A stretch of DNA of 64,000 nucleotides from positions 58,307 to 122,306 of the forward strand of contig DCWQ01000050.1 of assembly GCA_002328185.1 (NCBI GenBank). Direction: 5' to 3'. Numbering within the stretch: the stretch's first letter is position 1; each line of letters starts with the position of its first letter. A program made the translations under genes and the position numbers. The notes under the pieces were generated by a model. The model saw nothing but the letters and a program-made list of their open reading frames with translations. It ran no database searches and had not been told where the DNA came from. Source of the DNA: Dehalococcoidia bacterium UBA2158 (GTDB taxonomy: Bacteria > Chloroflexota > Dehalococcoidia > Lucifugimonadales > UBA3495). Positions 7,788-16,998 of this stretch are shown one piece after another.

Positions 7788-8648
7788 CTATTCCAAGACC
7801 AAGTTGTCGATCAGCCGCACGGGTCCCATGTGCGCGGCTGCCGAGACCATGGCGCGGCCTTCGACACGTTCCACTTCATCCAGGGTCGATATGTTGGCCA
7901 CGCTCACGTAATCGATGGAGTCCACCATGGACTCCGACCGCAATATCTCTTGCGCGGCCTGCCTCAATTTGTCTCCGTCCCGTTCCCCGTCCGTCCAGAG
8001 CAGATACGCCTGGCATAGCGCGCTGTGCACCACCGGGGCGGCTTGTCTTTGTTCTGGTGTCAGTTGGACGTTACGGCTGCTCATGGCCAGACCGTCAAGT
8101 TCCCTGATCGTGGGCATTATCACCACTTCCACACCCATATCCAGGTCTCGAGCCAGTTTCTGAATCACCACTACTTGCTGGCCGTCTTTTTGGCCGAAGT
8201 AGGCCCGGTCGGGCCGCATAACGTTGAACAGCTTGGAAACCACGGTTGCCACGCCCCGAAAATGCCCGGGACGGTGTAGCCCTTCCAGCTTATCGGCCAG
8301 AGGGCCCACGTCCACCCAGGTGTCGAACCCATCTGGATAAACCTCTTCAACCTTGGGTGCGTAGACCAGGTCTACGCCGTGTTGGCGGAGCAAGTTGATG
8401 TCACCTTCCATGTCGCGGGGGTAACCCTGAAGGTCTTTCTTGTCGCCAAACTGAGTTGGGTTCACGAAGATGCTCACGGCAACCGTTAGGTTGTCGGCCC
8501 GCGCCTGGCCAACCAAGCTCAGGTGGCCTGGGTGAAGAGCCCCCATGGTCGGCACCAGTCCAACAGGCTTCAAGGCCTCGCGACAGGCCTGAGACATTTC
8601 TTTATTCGTGCTGATCACCCGCATGTTGTGCGGAATCGTCTGCGCCAT
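7788..8648 (-). CDS. panC: Pantothenate synthetase
   Basis: Condenses pantoate and beta-alanine with ATP to pantothenate, the coenzyme A precursor. 286 residues. The ATP-binding HIGH-like motif is VPTMGALHPGHLSLV (about 31-45), followed by SIFVNPTQFG (about 60-69), YFGQKDGQQVVVI and the KMSKS-like SSRNVQLTPEQR. No panB or panD is adjacent. Confidence 0.94.
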   Translation of the reverse strand: MAQTIPHNMRVISTNKEMSQACREALKPVGLVPTMGALHPGHLSLVGQARADNLTVAVSIFVNPTQFGDKKDLQGYPRDMEGDINLLRQHGVDLVYAPKVEEVYPDGFDTWVDVGPLADKLEGLHRPGHFRGVATVVSKLFNVMRPDRAYFGQKDGQQVVVIQKLARDLDMGVEVVIMPTIRELDGLAMSSRNVQLTPEQRQAAPVVHSALCQAYLLWTDGERDGDKLRQAAQEILRSESMVDSIDYVSVANISTLDEVERVEGRAMVSAAAHMGPVRLIDNLVLE

Positions 8649-8692
8649 GTAGAAACACCTGTAAATCTCAGGTTAGATTCGGTTCTTGATCG

Positions 8693-9670
8693 TTAGGTTG
8701 CCAACTCGCGGATCGACGGAATACCCCCCAACCCGGTTGCCTGCCGGACCCCCCGGAGCACCGCTTGGGCTGTTGCCTCCACGGCCGCCGCCCCCAGGGA
8801 AGTTAGGTCCGCGGGAGTCCGGTTGTGTCCGGTGGCCATGGCGAACATGGTGTCGCCGTCGCGGACGGTGTGGCAGGGTCTGATCGACAGGGCCAGGCCG
8901 TCATGACTCACCCGGGCCAGGTAGTTGGCGTCCTCTCTCGTGAGCTGGGCGTCGGTGGCCACCAGTCCGATGGTGGTGTTTACTGGACTTGTCAGGGCGT
9001 TGGCTCCGCCCTTCAGCAGCATGGTGACTGGGTCGTCGAACCCGCCGTCTGCCCGCCTAGGCCCGGCCAGAATTTGCCCGTTGGTGTAATCGAAGATGCC
9101 GCCCACGGCGTTGACCGCCACGGCCACTGCCACGGTCTGGCCGGTTGAGAGGGTTATCGCAGCGGAACCGATGCCGCCCTTCACGCCCCGTGCCGGGCCG
9201 CCCAATTTTGCAACAGTAGCCCCGGTTCCGGCGCCGACGCTGCCTTCGGTCATAGGGTCGGTAGAAGCAGTCAGGCAGGCCCTGCGACCTTCTTCAGGGC
9301 CTGGCCGCACTTCAGATGTGATCAGTCCAAGGTCGTACAAGATGGCCGAGGAGACTATTGGCACGGTCACCGCGTTATCTTCTGGTCCCACTTTGAAGCC
9401 GATTCCCTGGGACTCCAGGTAGGCGACAACACCGGACGCGGCGTCAAGTCCGAAGGCGCTGCCTCCGCTGAGGACTACAGCATGCACTTGGTCAACCCTG
9501 TGAACAGGCCGGAGCAAGTCGGTCTCTCGGGTGCCTGGCGACCCTCCGCGGACGTCCACTCCGCCGACCGCGCCCTCACGGCAGAGGAAGACGGTACAGC
9601 CGGTGGCGTGTTCCAGGTCGGTGTGGTGGCCCGCTTCCAGCCCGGTCACGGCAGTGATGGTCTGGTTCAA
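8693..9670 (-). CDS. P1-family (DmpA/NylC-like) N-terminal nucleophile peptidase
   Basis: Family of self-cleaving hydrolases (aminopeptidase DmpA, nylon-oligomer hydrolase NylC) in which the residue after the cleavage site becomes the N-terminal nucleophile. A TTG at 9670 is taken as start because GGAGG lies 6-10 nt upstream; the frame is open to 9739 with no ribosome site. Features: GHHTDLEHATGCTVFLC near the N terminus, LSGGSAFGLDAASGV, and PVNTTIGLVATDA near residue 235, where the Asn-Thr junction is the expected cleavage site with Thr as nucleophile. Substrate unknown. Confidence 0.82.
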   Translation of the reverse strand: MNQTITAVTGLEAGHHTDLEHATGCTVFLCREGAVGGVDVRGGSPGTRETDLLRPVHRVDQVHAVVLSGGSAFGLDAASGVVAYLESQGIGFKVGPEDNAVTVPIVSSAILYDLGLITSEVRPGPEEGRRACLTASTDPMTEGSVGAGTGATVAKLGGPARGVKGGIGSAAITLSTGQTVAVAVAVNAVGGIFDYTNGQILAGPRRADGGFDDPVTMLLKGGANALTSPVNTTIGLVATDAQLTREDANYLARVSHDGLALSIRPCHTVRDGDTMFAMATGHNRTPADLTSLGAAAVEATAQAVLRGVRQATGLGGIPSIRELAT

Positions 9671-9900
9671 ATGGGCCTCCGGAGGCTGTAAGAGCCCTGT
9701 ATCCGGACGAAGAAAACACCCCGACGCAGCGGGGCGCAATTCGAAGTTGAGTTCATATTTCGGGCCGTCTCGGTCATCTCAGATCCCAGCGGCGATGCTA
9801 TTTAGATACCCGTGCCTGGCGCTCACCCCCCTCTCGGGTGGATGGCAGACATATTCTAAGCTGGCCCCTATGGGGTGTCAATCGAGAAACATGTATCAGA

Positions 9901-11160
9901 TCAGACTATCGCCGGCTTCTCCACCCGGTAGTTGGGGAAGGGTATGAAGGCGATGATCACAGCCGCGACCACAGTCAAAGCGCCCACGTAAAAGAAAATG
10001 GATCCGTAGCCACCAAAGTCGTCGATAATCCAAGCCGCGATGAACGGCGACCCGAACCCAAGCACTCCGTTGATTCCGAAGATCAAGCCCGAGGCGGTGG
10101 CCTCAGTTCCCTTCTGCACCACGTCCAGCAGCGCGGCCAGGATGATCTGCTGGAGGGCGAAGCTGAATAGCCCTATCCCCGCCAACAGCAGGGCTAGGTA
10201 GAGGCTGTCGCCGGCGCTCACCACAAACATGGTCAAGACGGAGGCGGCTATCAGTCCTGGCACCAACACCTGCTTCCGGCCATATCTATCCGATAAGTAT
10301 CCCAAGATGGGAGCGGACACGATGCCCATCCCCGTGAGCAGGGAAAGGTGGACGCCGACCTCGAAATAGCCCATGCCCAGCCCGCCGTCGATAGACTCCC
10401 TTAGGTAAAAGGGGGCCCACTGGAACAAGGCGTTGTTGGCTACCCCACGTATGGCCGCCGCCAGCACCAAGGTAGTGACCACCGGAATCTTGAACATGGC
10501 CAGGCCTTCTCGGTAGCCGGCAACCACCCCGCGATGGGGTCTCTCTTCGCCCTGCTGGTCTCCCTCCTCAATCCCCAAGTCCTTCAGAGACCACCAAACA
10601 AAGATCGCCATCAGGGCGGCAGGCGCGGCGTAGATCAGCAGGATGGGCCGCCAAGCCATGATGGTCAGGAGTCCACCGGCCACCAAAGGGGCCAGGACGT
10701 TGCCTATGTTCGAGCCAAATCCATGCATCGATATGGCAAAGCCGCGGCGGTCTGGAAAACGCCGGGAAAGAGCGGCGGTGGCGGGCAGATGCCAGAGAGC
10801 GCCGGGCACGGAGACGATGACCACGGCAATGGTCAGCACGAACAGGTTGGGAGACGCCGCGAGTACCAAGAAACCCAGGGTCGCCCAGATCATGCAGCCG
10901 GTTAATATCGGCCCCCAACTGGTCTTCATATCGTCGACGATGGCGCCACCGATGAGGTTGACCGCGCCGAACCCGCCCTGGCGGATGCCCAGCATGAACG
11001 CGACTTCGATGTTGGAAAGGCCCATGGCAGCCTTGATGGCTGGCATGAATACCGGGAAACCTTGGTCGTAGAGGTGGGAGATTCCGTGGCCGAATGAGAG
11101 GCTGCCCAGGATAAAGTTGCGACTGCGCCCCGCCGGTCTCTGTACTGCTTCCGCCATCAA
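9901..11160 (-). CDS. Major facilitator superfamily transporter
   Basis: 419 residues with about 12 membrane segments in two halves. The loop between segments 2 and 3 (GGAIVDDM) and the cytoplasmic loop between halves (SLKDLGIEEGDQQGEERPHR) fit MFS topology, and GYLSDRYGRKQVLVPG is the second-half signature. Substrate unknown; neighbours suggest an organic anion. It is divergent from the SDR cluster at 11408. Confidence 0.85.
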   Translation of the reverse strand: MMAEAVQRPAGRSRNFILGSLSFGHGISHLYDQGFPVFMPAIKAAMGLSNIEVAFMLGIRQGGFGAVNLIGGAIVDDMKTSWGPILTGCMIWATLGFLVLAASPNLFVLTIAVVIVSVPGALWHLPATAALSRRFPDRRGFAISMHGFGSNIGNVLAPLVAGGLLTIMAWRPILLIYAAPAALMAIFVWWSLKDLGIEEGDQQGEERPHRGVVAGYREGLAMFKIPVVTTLVLAAAIRGVANNALFQWAPFYLRESIDGGLGMGYFEVGVHLSLLTGMGIVSAPILGYLSDRYGRKQVLVPGLIAASVLTMFVVSAGDSLYLALLLAGIGLFSFALQQIILAALLDVVQKGTEATASGLIFGINGVLGFGSPFIAAWIIDDFGGYGSIFFYVGALTVVAAVIIAFIPFPNYRVEKPAIV

Positions 11161-11407
11161 GTCCTTTGCCGATGCAATCGTTTCCGAATACTCTGGCCAC
11201 GGGTGATTCTAAGACTTGCGATAAGGGTGTGCAAGGGGGGGTGAGCTATTAGCGATCAGCCGTCAGTTTTCAGTTTCTTGATTTCGCCGAGAATTCTTGC
11301 GTGGGCATCTGATGATTTAGTTGATTCTAGGTTCGGAGTAGGTGTGCTATGCTACGGCCAATTTACCGTCTGGCGAGTCTGGGCAGGCGCGTTTCGGAGG
11401 AAGTTGA

Positions 11408-12184
11408 ATGCCCTATGAGGGACTGAGTTTGAAAGGTCAAACGGCGTTGGTGACCGGCTCCGGCCGTGGCATCGGCGCTGCTCTGGCCGTGGGTCTGGCC
11501 CAAGCCGGAGCTAACGTGGCGGTGTCGGACCGGCCCGACCGGCTTGACCTAGCGCAGGAGACCAAGGCCAAGGTGGAAGCCGAAGGATCTAGGAGCGGCG
11601 TATATACCCTGGATGTCCTGGACATTCCCGGCATTCCCAAAGCCATCGACCAGGTGGTGCAGGACTTTGGACGGCTGGACATCCTGGTGAACAACGCCGG
11701 GATACGCATCCCCAAGCCGGCTCTGGAGGTCACCGAGGAAGACTGGGACGCGACCATCGACATCAATCTGAAGGGCGTGTTCTTCTGTGCCCAAGCGGCG
11801 GGCCGTCACATGGTGGAGCAAGGCTACGGCAGGATCATAAACCTGGGCTCACAGCTCTCGGTGATCGCATCCAAGGGGCGGTCGTCGTACTGCGCCAGCA
11901 AGTTCGGCGTGGCCGGGATCACTAAGGTTATGGCCGTCGAGTGGGCGACCCACGGCGTAACGGTGAACGCCATCGGCCCCGGCCCTACCAGCACCCCCGG
12001 CATGCTGGCCGCCGACACCAAGACCCCGGAGCAGGTCCAGGCTGACCTGGAAGCCCACCTGCCATTGGGCCGCCGCATGGACCCTGAAGAGATGGTCGGC
12101 GCGGTGATCTATCTGGCCAGCAAGTCCTCGGCCGGAACCACCGGCCACCTCTTGCTGGTGGATGGCGGATGGACCGCGATCTAG
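11408..12184 (+). CDS. Short-chain dehydrogenase/reductase (SDR)
   Basis: Classical SDR of 258 residues, NAD(P)-dependent oxidoreductase of unknown substrate. Cofactor motif TGSGRGIG (about 16-23), NNAG (about 96-99) and catalytic YCASK (about 158-162) are intact. GGAGGA lies 8 nt upstream of the ATG. An extended -10 (TGCTATGCT) is visible near 11345-11353. First gene of a run SDR-SDR-SnoaL-SDR with spacings of 8, 27 and 9 bp, so probably one operon for one catabolic route. Confidence 0.88.
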   Translation: MPYEGLSLKGQTALVTGSGRGIGAALAVGLAQAGANVAVSDRPDRLDLAQETKAKVEAEGSRSGVYTLDVLDIPGIPKAIDQVVQDFGRLDILVNNAGIRIPKPALEVTEEDWDATIDINLKGVFFCAQAAGRHMVEQGYGRIINLGSQLSVIASKGRSSYCASKFGVAGITKVMAVEWATHGVTVNAIGPGPTSTPGMLAADTKTPEQVQADLEAHLPLGRRMDPEEMVGAVIYLASKSSAGTTGHLLLVDGGWTAI

Positions 12185-12192
12185 GAGTATCT

Positions 12193-13011
12193 ATGGGCAA
12201 GTTCGACGGCAAAGTGGCGTTGGTCACCGGAGCAGGCCGGATGCGTGGCATCGGTCGGTACGCGGCGTTGGCCTTCGCAAAAGAAGGCGCCTCGGTGGCT
12301 GTCACCGGCACGGGCCGCGACCCGTCTACTTTCCCAGATGACGAACGGGAAGCCAGCTGGCTGGACGTGGAAAGCGTGTCCCGGGAGATCGTCAAAGACC
12401 ATGGCGTCGGAGCCTTGCCCTTGGTGTTGGACGTTTCAGACCCGGCTCAGGTGCAAGAGGCAGTTGACCGCACCGTTGCCGAGTTTGGTCGGGTCGATTT
12501 CCTGATCAACAATGCCAGCGCATCACGAATGGCCGCGTGGGCAGCCTTCGAGGACCTGACTCCCGAGGTTTGGCGGCATGCCATGGACGTCAAGGTCACC
12601 GGCGCATTTCTGTGCACCCAGGCAGTCACCAAAGAATTGCTGCGGCAGGGATGCGGCGGCAGCATCGTGAACGTAATCTCCGTGGAGGCACTAATCAGCC
12701 GGGCGACGGACCTGGCCTACGCCACCGCCTCCGGAGCGCTCTACACCTTCACCAAGAAGGCGGGCCGGGCACTGGCGCCCCACGGCATCAGGGTCAACGG
12801 CATCAGTCCCGGCACCACCGATACCGCCCGCAACGACACCCTCTACGGGTTCCCACGCTCCCAGGACTGGGACGACCGGCTGCAGACCATACCCCTGGGC
12901 CGGGCCGGAACACCTCAGGAAATGGGGGAGTTTGCGGCCTGGCTGTGTAGCAAAGACGCCGAGTTCATCGTCGGCCAGTGCATCGAGATAGACGGCGGCC
13001 AGTCCGCCTAG
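12193..13011 (+). CDS. SDR-family protein lacking the catalytic lysine
   Basis: 272 residues from ATG 12193 (TAGGAG 8 nt upstream; the frame opens at 12169 without support). The Rossmann motif is TGAGRMRGIG and NNAS replaces NNAG. At the place of YxxxK the sequence reads AYATASGAL, so Lys is replaced by Ser; a YTFTK eight residues later is out of register with the fold. The protein may be a non-catalytic or altered SDR. The C-terminal IEIDGGQSA is normal. Confidence 0.85.
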   Translation: MGKFDGKVALVTGAGRMRGIGRYAALAFAKEGASVAVTGTGRDPSTFPDDEREASWLDVESVSREIVKDHGVGALPLVLDVSDPAQVQEAVDRTVAEFGRVDFLINNASASRMAAWAAFEDLTPEVWRHAMDVKVTGAFLCTQAVTKELLRQGCGGSIVNVISVEALISRATDLAYATASGALYTFTKKAGRALAPHGIRVNGISPGTTDTARNDTLYGFPRSQDWDDRLQTIPLGRAGTPQEMGEFAAWLCSKDAEFIVGQCIEIDGGQSA

Positions 13012-13038
13012 GGAAAATTCTAAAAACGGAGAGTCACT

Positions 13039-13506
13039 ATGAGTCTCGAAAGCCTGGAAAAGAGAATACAAGTCCTTGAAGACATCGAGGAGATAAAGAA
13101 GCTCAAGCATCGCTACTGCGCCCTCTGCGACGCCAATTACAACGCCGACGCCTTGGCTGAGCTCTTCACCGAGGATGCGGTGTGGGACGGGCAGGAGCGA
13201 GGCCGCAACGATGGGCGGGAAGCGATACGAACGTTTTTCCAGAACGCGCCCAGCCGCCTGCCATTCGCCATCCATATGGTGCTCAACCCGGTGATCGAAG
13301 TCGATGGAGACGAGGCCACCGGAACGTGGTACCTGTTTCAGCCTTGCACCTACGCCGAGGGCAACCAAGCGGTCTGGGGTTCGGCCCGCTACGACGAGGA
13401 ATACGTGAAGGTGGATGGGCGGTGGATGTTCAAGTACCTCACTCTTACGTCCCATTTCTGGACGCCATTTGACAAAGGCTGGGTGGAAACTCAGTTCGCT
13501 TCTTAG
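13039..13506 (+). CDS. SnoaL-like / NTF2-fold protein
   Basis: 155 residues of the NTF2-like superfamily (SnoaL-like group), a small cone-shaped fold used by dehydratases, cyclases and ring-hydroxylase beta subunits. The opening helix IEEIKKLKHRYCALCDA and the LFTEDAVWDG, GREAIRTFF and HMVLNPVIEVDGDEATGTWY blocks are characteristic. It sits between two SDRs and probably acts on the same substrate, which is unknown. Confidence 0.82.
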   Translation: MSLESLEKRIQVLEDIEEIKKLKHRYCALCDANYNADALAELFTEDAVWDGQERGRNDGREAIRTFFQNAPSRLPFAIHMVLNPVIEVDGDEATGTWYLFQPCTYAEGNQAVWGSARYDEEYVKVDGRWMFKYLTLTSHFWTPFDKGWVETQFAS

Positions 13507-13515
13507 GGCAAGAAT

Positions 13516-14289
13516 ATGCAACGAGAACACACCAACAAGATGGAAGGTATGGTGGCCATCGTCACTGGGGCCAGCCGAGGCTTGGGCAGGGCCATCGCCA
13601 AGGAGTTCGCTGCGGAGGGCGCCAAGGTGGTCGTATCCGCCCGCCGCAACTCGCCAGCAGGGTTGCCCGGGACCGCCGTGGAGACCGCCCAGCAGATTCG
13701 GGATGCGGGCGGCGAGGCTATGGCGTTAACCTGCGATGTCTCCAACGAAGAGCAGGTCATGGCCATGGTGGGCCAGACCATCGACATGTACGGCCAAATA
13801 GATGTGTTAGTAAACAATGCCGGGGTGATGGTGCTGGGCTCAACGCTTTTGGAGATCGCTCCCGAGGAATGGGACCAGAGCGTGGCCGCGAACCTCAAGG
13901 GGCCATACCTCTGCTGCCGTTCGGTCGTCCCTTGGATGATTGAGCAGGGAAGCGGCAGCATCATCCACATCGGCTCACGCATGGGCAGCGATGCCGGGGA
14001 AGGCGGAGGAGTGCTTTACAGCTCGACCAAGGCCGCCATACACATGTTCAGCTACTGCCTGGCCGACGAGCTGCGGGAGCACAACATCGCCGTGAACATC
14101 CTGTCGCCCGGTGGACTCAAGACCGAAGGCTCGGCGGCCATTCCATGGACCCAACGCGACTGGGAGCAGCGGGTTGAGCCGGAAGCCGTAGGCCCCGCTG
14201 CGGTCTACCTAGCCCTGCAAGACGTATCTACAATGACCGGCCAGTACGTGCTACGGGCCGAGTTCGGGGAGACGTGGGGGACGGCGTAG
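13516..14289 (+). CDS. Short-chain dehydrogenase/reductase (SDR)
   Basis: 257 residues with TGASRGLG (about 16-23), NNAG (about 98-101) and YSSTK (about 163-167) intact. Last gene of the SDR/SnoaL operon, 9 bp after the previous stop. The C terminus is unusual (YVLRAEFGETWGTA in place of the common DGG motif). Substrate unknown. Confidence 0.87.
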   Translation: MQREHTNKMEGMVAIVTGASRGLGRAIAKEFAAEGAKVVVSARRNSPAGLPGTAVETAQQIRDAGGEAMALTCDVSNEEQVMAMVGQTIDMYGQIDVLVNNAGVMVLGSTLLEIAPEEWDQSVAANLKGPYLCCRSVVPWMIEQGSGSIIHIGSRMGSDAGEGGGVLYSSTKAAIHMFSYCLADELREHNIAVNILSPGGLKTEGSAAIPWTQRDWEQRVEPEAVGPAAVYLALQDVSTMTGQYVLRAEFGETWGTA

Positions 14290-14436
14290 CCTCAGGCTAT
14301 AAGCAATCAGCGGTCAGGAATCAGCTTCCGGGGCGATACTTTGCCCAACTGCCACAACGAGCGAAACGAGGAGTCTCATTCTCGCTGAACAACCTGATTT
14401 CATTGTCGCAGCAAGCTGACCGCTGAAAGCTGATAG
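14290..14436. repeat. Inverted-repeat spacer
   Basis: TCAGCGGTCAG (14307-14317) pairs with CTGACCGCTGA (14416-14426), and the flanking AATCAGCTT/AAGCTGAT adds to the pairing. Related CAGCGGTCAGCT and GATCAGCCGTCAG sequences occur near 15090-15110 and 11255-11268. It looks like a dispersed extragenic palindrome. Confidence 0.5.
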
Positions 14437-15060
14437 CTACCTTTCCCCAAAGCGATTGTACGACGTGACGCCTGCCGAGGGGATGCGATCGGTGGGGCCG
14501 AAGCGGCCGCGGGGATAGCCCAGCGGCGTTAGGCAGAGGGTTTCCACGTGGTCTGGTATGCCCAGCCAGTCTTTTACTTTCTGTTCTTCCCGCAGGTGGG
14601 TGGTGGTGATGCGAGTGCCCAGACCCAGGGCGCGGGCTGCCAGGAACAGGTTTTGTATCGCCAGCCATAGTGATGAGGCATACCGGCCCCGCTCAATCGG
14701 CTCGCCCACCGCGTAGGGCACCGATCCCATAGTATGGTCGGCGCAGACCAGGATCATGGCCGGGACTTCGGGCATGTGGTTGGCCAGGTAGCGAGCCGAG
14801 GTGTAGGCGGGAGGCTCACCCGCCGGCGGTGTCGCCCCCATGGCGCCCAACCACAGGTCACGGTAGAGACCACCGACCTTCTCGATCAGGTCTCGTTCGG
14901 TGATGGCGATGAAGTGCCACGGCTGCTTGTTGCCGCCGCTGGGGGCCTTGGTGGCGGCGTCGATTATCTTGTCGATGGCCTCACGCGGCACTGGGTCCGG
15001 CTTGTACCGGGTGAACTGCCGTTGGCTGTAGATAGCCTCAAAAACTCCGATGTCGTCCAT
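14437..15060 (-). CDS. Nitroreductase-family FMN oxidoreductase
   Basis: 207 residues. FMN-dependent NAD(P)H oxidoreductase fold. ATG at 15060 with AGGAGA 5 nt upstream. The SQRQFTRYKPDPVP opening, the APSGGNKQPWHF flavin loop (about 41-52) and the C-terminal TLCLTPLGYPRGRFGP block are typical. Substrate may be a nitro or quinone compound or, as in BluB-like members, flavin itself; sequence does not decide. Its ribosome-site region is repeated 494 bp away in front of the next gene. Confidence 0.85.
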   Translation of the reverse strand: MDDIGVFEAIYSQRQFTRYKPDPVPREAIDKIIDAATKAPSGGNKQPWHFIAITERDLIEKVGGLYRDLWLGAMGATPPAGEPPAYTSARYLANHMPEVPAMILVCADHTMGSVPYAVGEPIERGRYASSLWLAIQNLFLAARALGLGTRITTTHLREEQKVKDWLGIPDHVETLCLTPLGYPRGRFGPTDRIPSAGVTSYNRFGER

Positions 15061-15088
15061 GGTGTCTCCTGAGTCGACGGCTGTCAGC
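15061..15088. repeat. Direct repeat, copy 1 (partner 15555-15583)
   Basis: GGTGTCTCCT then GTCGACGGCTGTCAGC at 15061-15070 and 15073-15088 recur at 15555-15564 and 15568-15583. Read on the minus strand each copy carries the AGGAGACACC ribosome site of the gene to its left. Confidence 0.75.
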
Positions 15089-15166
15089 ATTCAGCCGCCA
15101 GCGGTCAGCTTTTGCTCAATTTATGCGTTCGGCAACAAAGACCGGAATTACTCGTTCGGTCTTCTC

Positions 15167-15610
15167 CTAATACTCTTGGTAGCGATCGTATGCTACGAGC
15201 GCGATGTCCCAAAGCCGCTGCCTCTCGGCTGGGTCATCCACCTCACGGACCCGTGCCGAAAAAACCTCAGTCTCGTCGCGAATCTCAACGTTTGGTTCTG
15301 CCTTCAGATTGTAATACCAAAGCGGGTTTTTTGGCGCACCGGCCCAGGATGCCACGAGGATGTAATCATCTCCATCGATTACTCTCATCAAAGGAGTCTT
15401 GCGAATGGCGCCTGTTTCCCACCCTTGATTGGTCACGATTATGCAGGGAATACCGGTGTCCCTCAGGGTCAGTCCTTGGGTACCTCCGCTGCTTTCGTAG
15501 AGTTCTACCTGGTCCGCCACCCAGTCCATGGGGTTGGGTATGTATTCGCTCCAGGGTGTCTCCTTGCGTCGACGGCTGTCAGCTAAACCGGCGCCCGCCG
15601 GTTGTGCCAA
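15167..15610 (-). CDS. Deazaflavin (F420)-dependent nitroreductase-family protein, start uncertain
   Basis: Split-barrel flavin/deazaflavin oxidoreductase of the Ddn family. The conserved core is complete: MDWVADQVELYESSGGTQG, CIIVTNQGWETGAIRKTPLMRV and WAGAPKNPLWYYNL with the C-terminal basic-aromatic end. The family usually begins at the SEYxPxP block, but here the codon before it is TGG. The only upstream in-frame start is TTG at 15610, overlapping the amidase end by 28 bp; the next ATG (15529) would cut the first strand. A well-placed AAGGAG precedes a CTG that is out of frame. Likely function: F420H2-dependent reduction; host F420 synthesis is not shown here. Confidence 0.75.
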   Translation of the reverse strand: MAQPAGAGLADSRRRKETPWSEYIPNPMDWVADQVELYESSGGTQGLTLRDTGIPCIIVTNQGWETGAIRKTPLMRVIDGDDYILVASWAGAPKNPLWYYNLKAEPNVEIRDETEVFSARVREVDDPAERQRLWDIALVAYDRYQEY

Positions 15611-16998
15611 TCCGTGTTTTGTTCGTAGGCGTGGGCCACTTTTAGGACTGTTTCCTCGGCGAAGGACCGACCGACTATCTGCAGGCCCATGGGCATGCCA
15701 ACGGCGCTAAAGCCGCAGGGGACCGAGATGGCGGGGGTGCCGGCCAGGTTGAATGGGCCGGTGAAACTGATGCGACCAGCCAGTCCGGTGAGGGCGTGTT
15801 CCTTGCTCTGGATGCCCGGGACGCTCTCCACCGGCGGGGCGGTCACAGGACCGGTGGGCAAAACCAACACGTCGACCTTCTCCAGCGCGTCCAGTATCTG
15901 CTGCCGGAGCATGGCCCGAATCTTCTGGGCCTTGTAGTAGAACTGGGCCGGGATGACGCTCCCGGTCAGGAACCTGATCTTGTTGTTGTGGTCCAATTCG
16001 TCGATATTCGGCTCGAACAGTGGACGGTGTAGATTGGACCACTCCACGTTCAGTATGCTCATGGTCAATGCCCCGGCGTTGGGGGCCAAGGGGATGGACA
16101 CATCCTCGGACGACGCACCCAGCTCACCCAGCACACTGATGGCCTTGGCGACGGTGTCCCGGAACTCGGGGTCCAAGTTCGGAGAGTCCATGCGCTCCTG
16201 GACCACGCCCAGCTTGATGCCCGAGATGTCTCCGGTCAGCGCCGCCAAGTAGTCGGGCACCGGCACGTCCCAGGAGTAGGTGTCTTTGGGGTCGTGGCCT
16301 GCTATGGCCTGAATGGTTATGGCCGCGTCCTCAACGCTCTTGGAGATCGGGCCCACCGTATCCATGGACCAGGAGCCGCCCAGCACGCCGTACCGGCTGA
16401 CCCGGCCGTGGCTAGGCCGCAGTCCGACCAGGCCGCTGAAGTTGGCGGGGCCTCGGATGGAGCCGCCGGTGTCTTCTCCCAGGGAAGTGGCACAGAGCGA
16501 TGCGGCGGTAGCGGCGCCCGAACCGCTGCTGGAGGTGCCGGGGTTTCGTTCCAAGTCCCAGGGGTTCCGGGGCGTGCCATAGGGGTGGTTATAGATCTCA
16601 GCCATTGCGAACTCGCTCATGTTGAGTTTGCCCAACAATATCGCCCCGGCATTCTTGAGCTTAGTAATCACCGTGGCGTCTTCCGCTGGAACATTGTCCC
16701 TAAGGATGCTGGAGCCGCCGGTGGTCGGGACACCGGCAGTGTTGAACTGGTCTTTCACGGCCATCGGCACGCCGTGTAGGGGACCCCGATGCACACCCTC
16801 GGCGATCTCTTGTTCCGCCTGCCGAGCTGCCTCCAACGCCTGCTCTCCAGTGATGGTGATGTAGGAATTCAACTTGGGATCGACTTCTTGGATACGGTCC
16901 AAGTAGGCCTGTGTGGCTTCGACTGGCGAGACCTCTTTGGTCTCGATGAGTTTGGATAGCTGGATAGCGGTCAGAAAGGGTAGCTCTTTCTTGTCCAT
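15583..16998 (-). CDS. Amidase-signature hydrolase
   Basis: 471 residues. Ser-cisSer-Lys amidase: Lys in VAVKDQFNT (about 84), the Gly/Ser block GTSSSGSGAATAA (about 155-167) and nucleophile Ser in GEDTGGSIRGPA (about 180). It is closely related in sequence and layout to the amidase at 18440, including the opening ELPFL and KEVSPVEAT blocks, so the two are paralogs pointing away from each other across 1.4 kb. Substrate unknown; not GatA, which is at 36570. Confidence 0.9.
   Translation of the reverse strand: MDKKELPFLTAIQLSKLIETKEVSPVEATQAYLDRIQEVDPKLNSYITITGEQALEAARQAEQEIAEGVHRGPLHGVPMAVKDQFNTAGVPTTGGSSILRDNVPAEDATVITKLKNAGAILLGKLNMSEFAMAEIYNHPYGTPRNPWDLERNPGTSSSGSGAATAASLCATSLGEDTGGSIRGPANFSGLVGLRPSHGRVSRYGVLGGSWSMDTVGPISKSVEDAAITIQAIAGHDPKDTYSWDVPVPDYLAALTGDISGIKLGVVQERMDSPNLDPEFRDTVAKAISVLGELGASSEDVSIPLAPNAGALTMSILNVEWSNLHRPLFEPNIDELDHNNKIRFLTGSVIPAQFYYKAQKIRAMLRQQILDALEKVDVLVLPTGPVTAPPVESVPGIQSKEHALTGLAGRISFTGPFNLAGTPAISVPCGFSAVGMPMGLQIVGRSFAEETVLKVAHAYEQNTDWHNRRAPV

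Noticed and set aside
12691..13530. Minus-strand ORF of 279 codons
   Set aside because: Shadow of the SDR and SnoaL-like genes, which have all motifs and ribosome sites on the plus strand.
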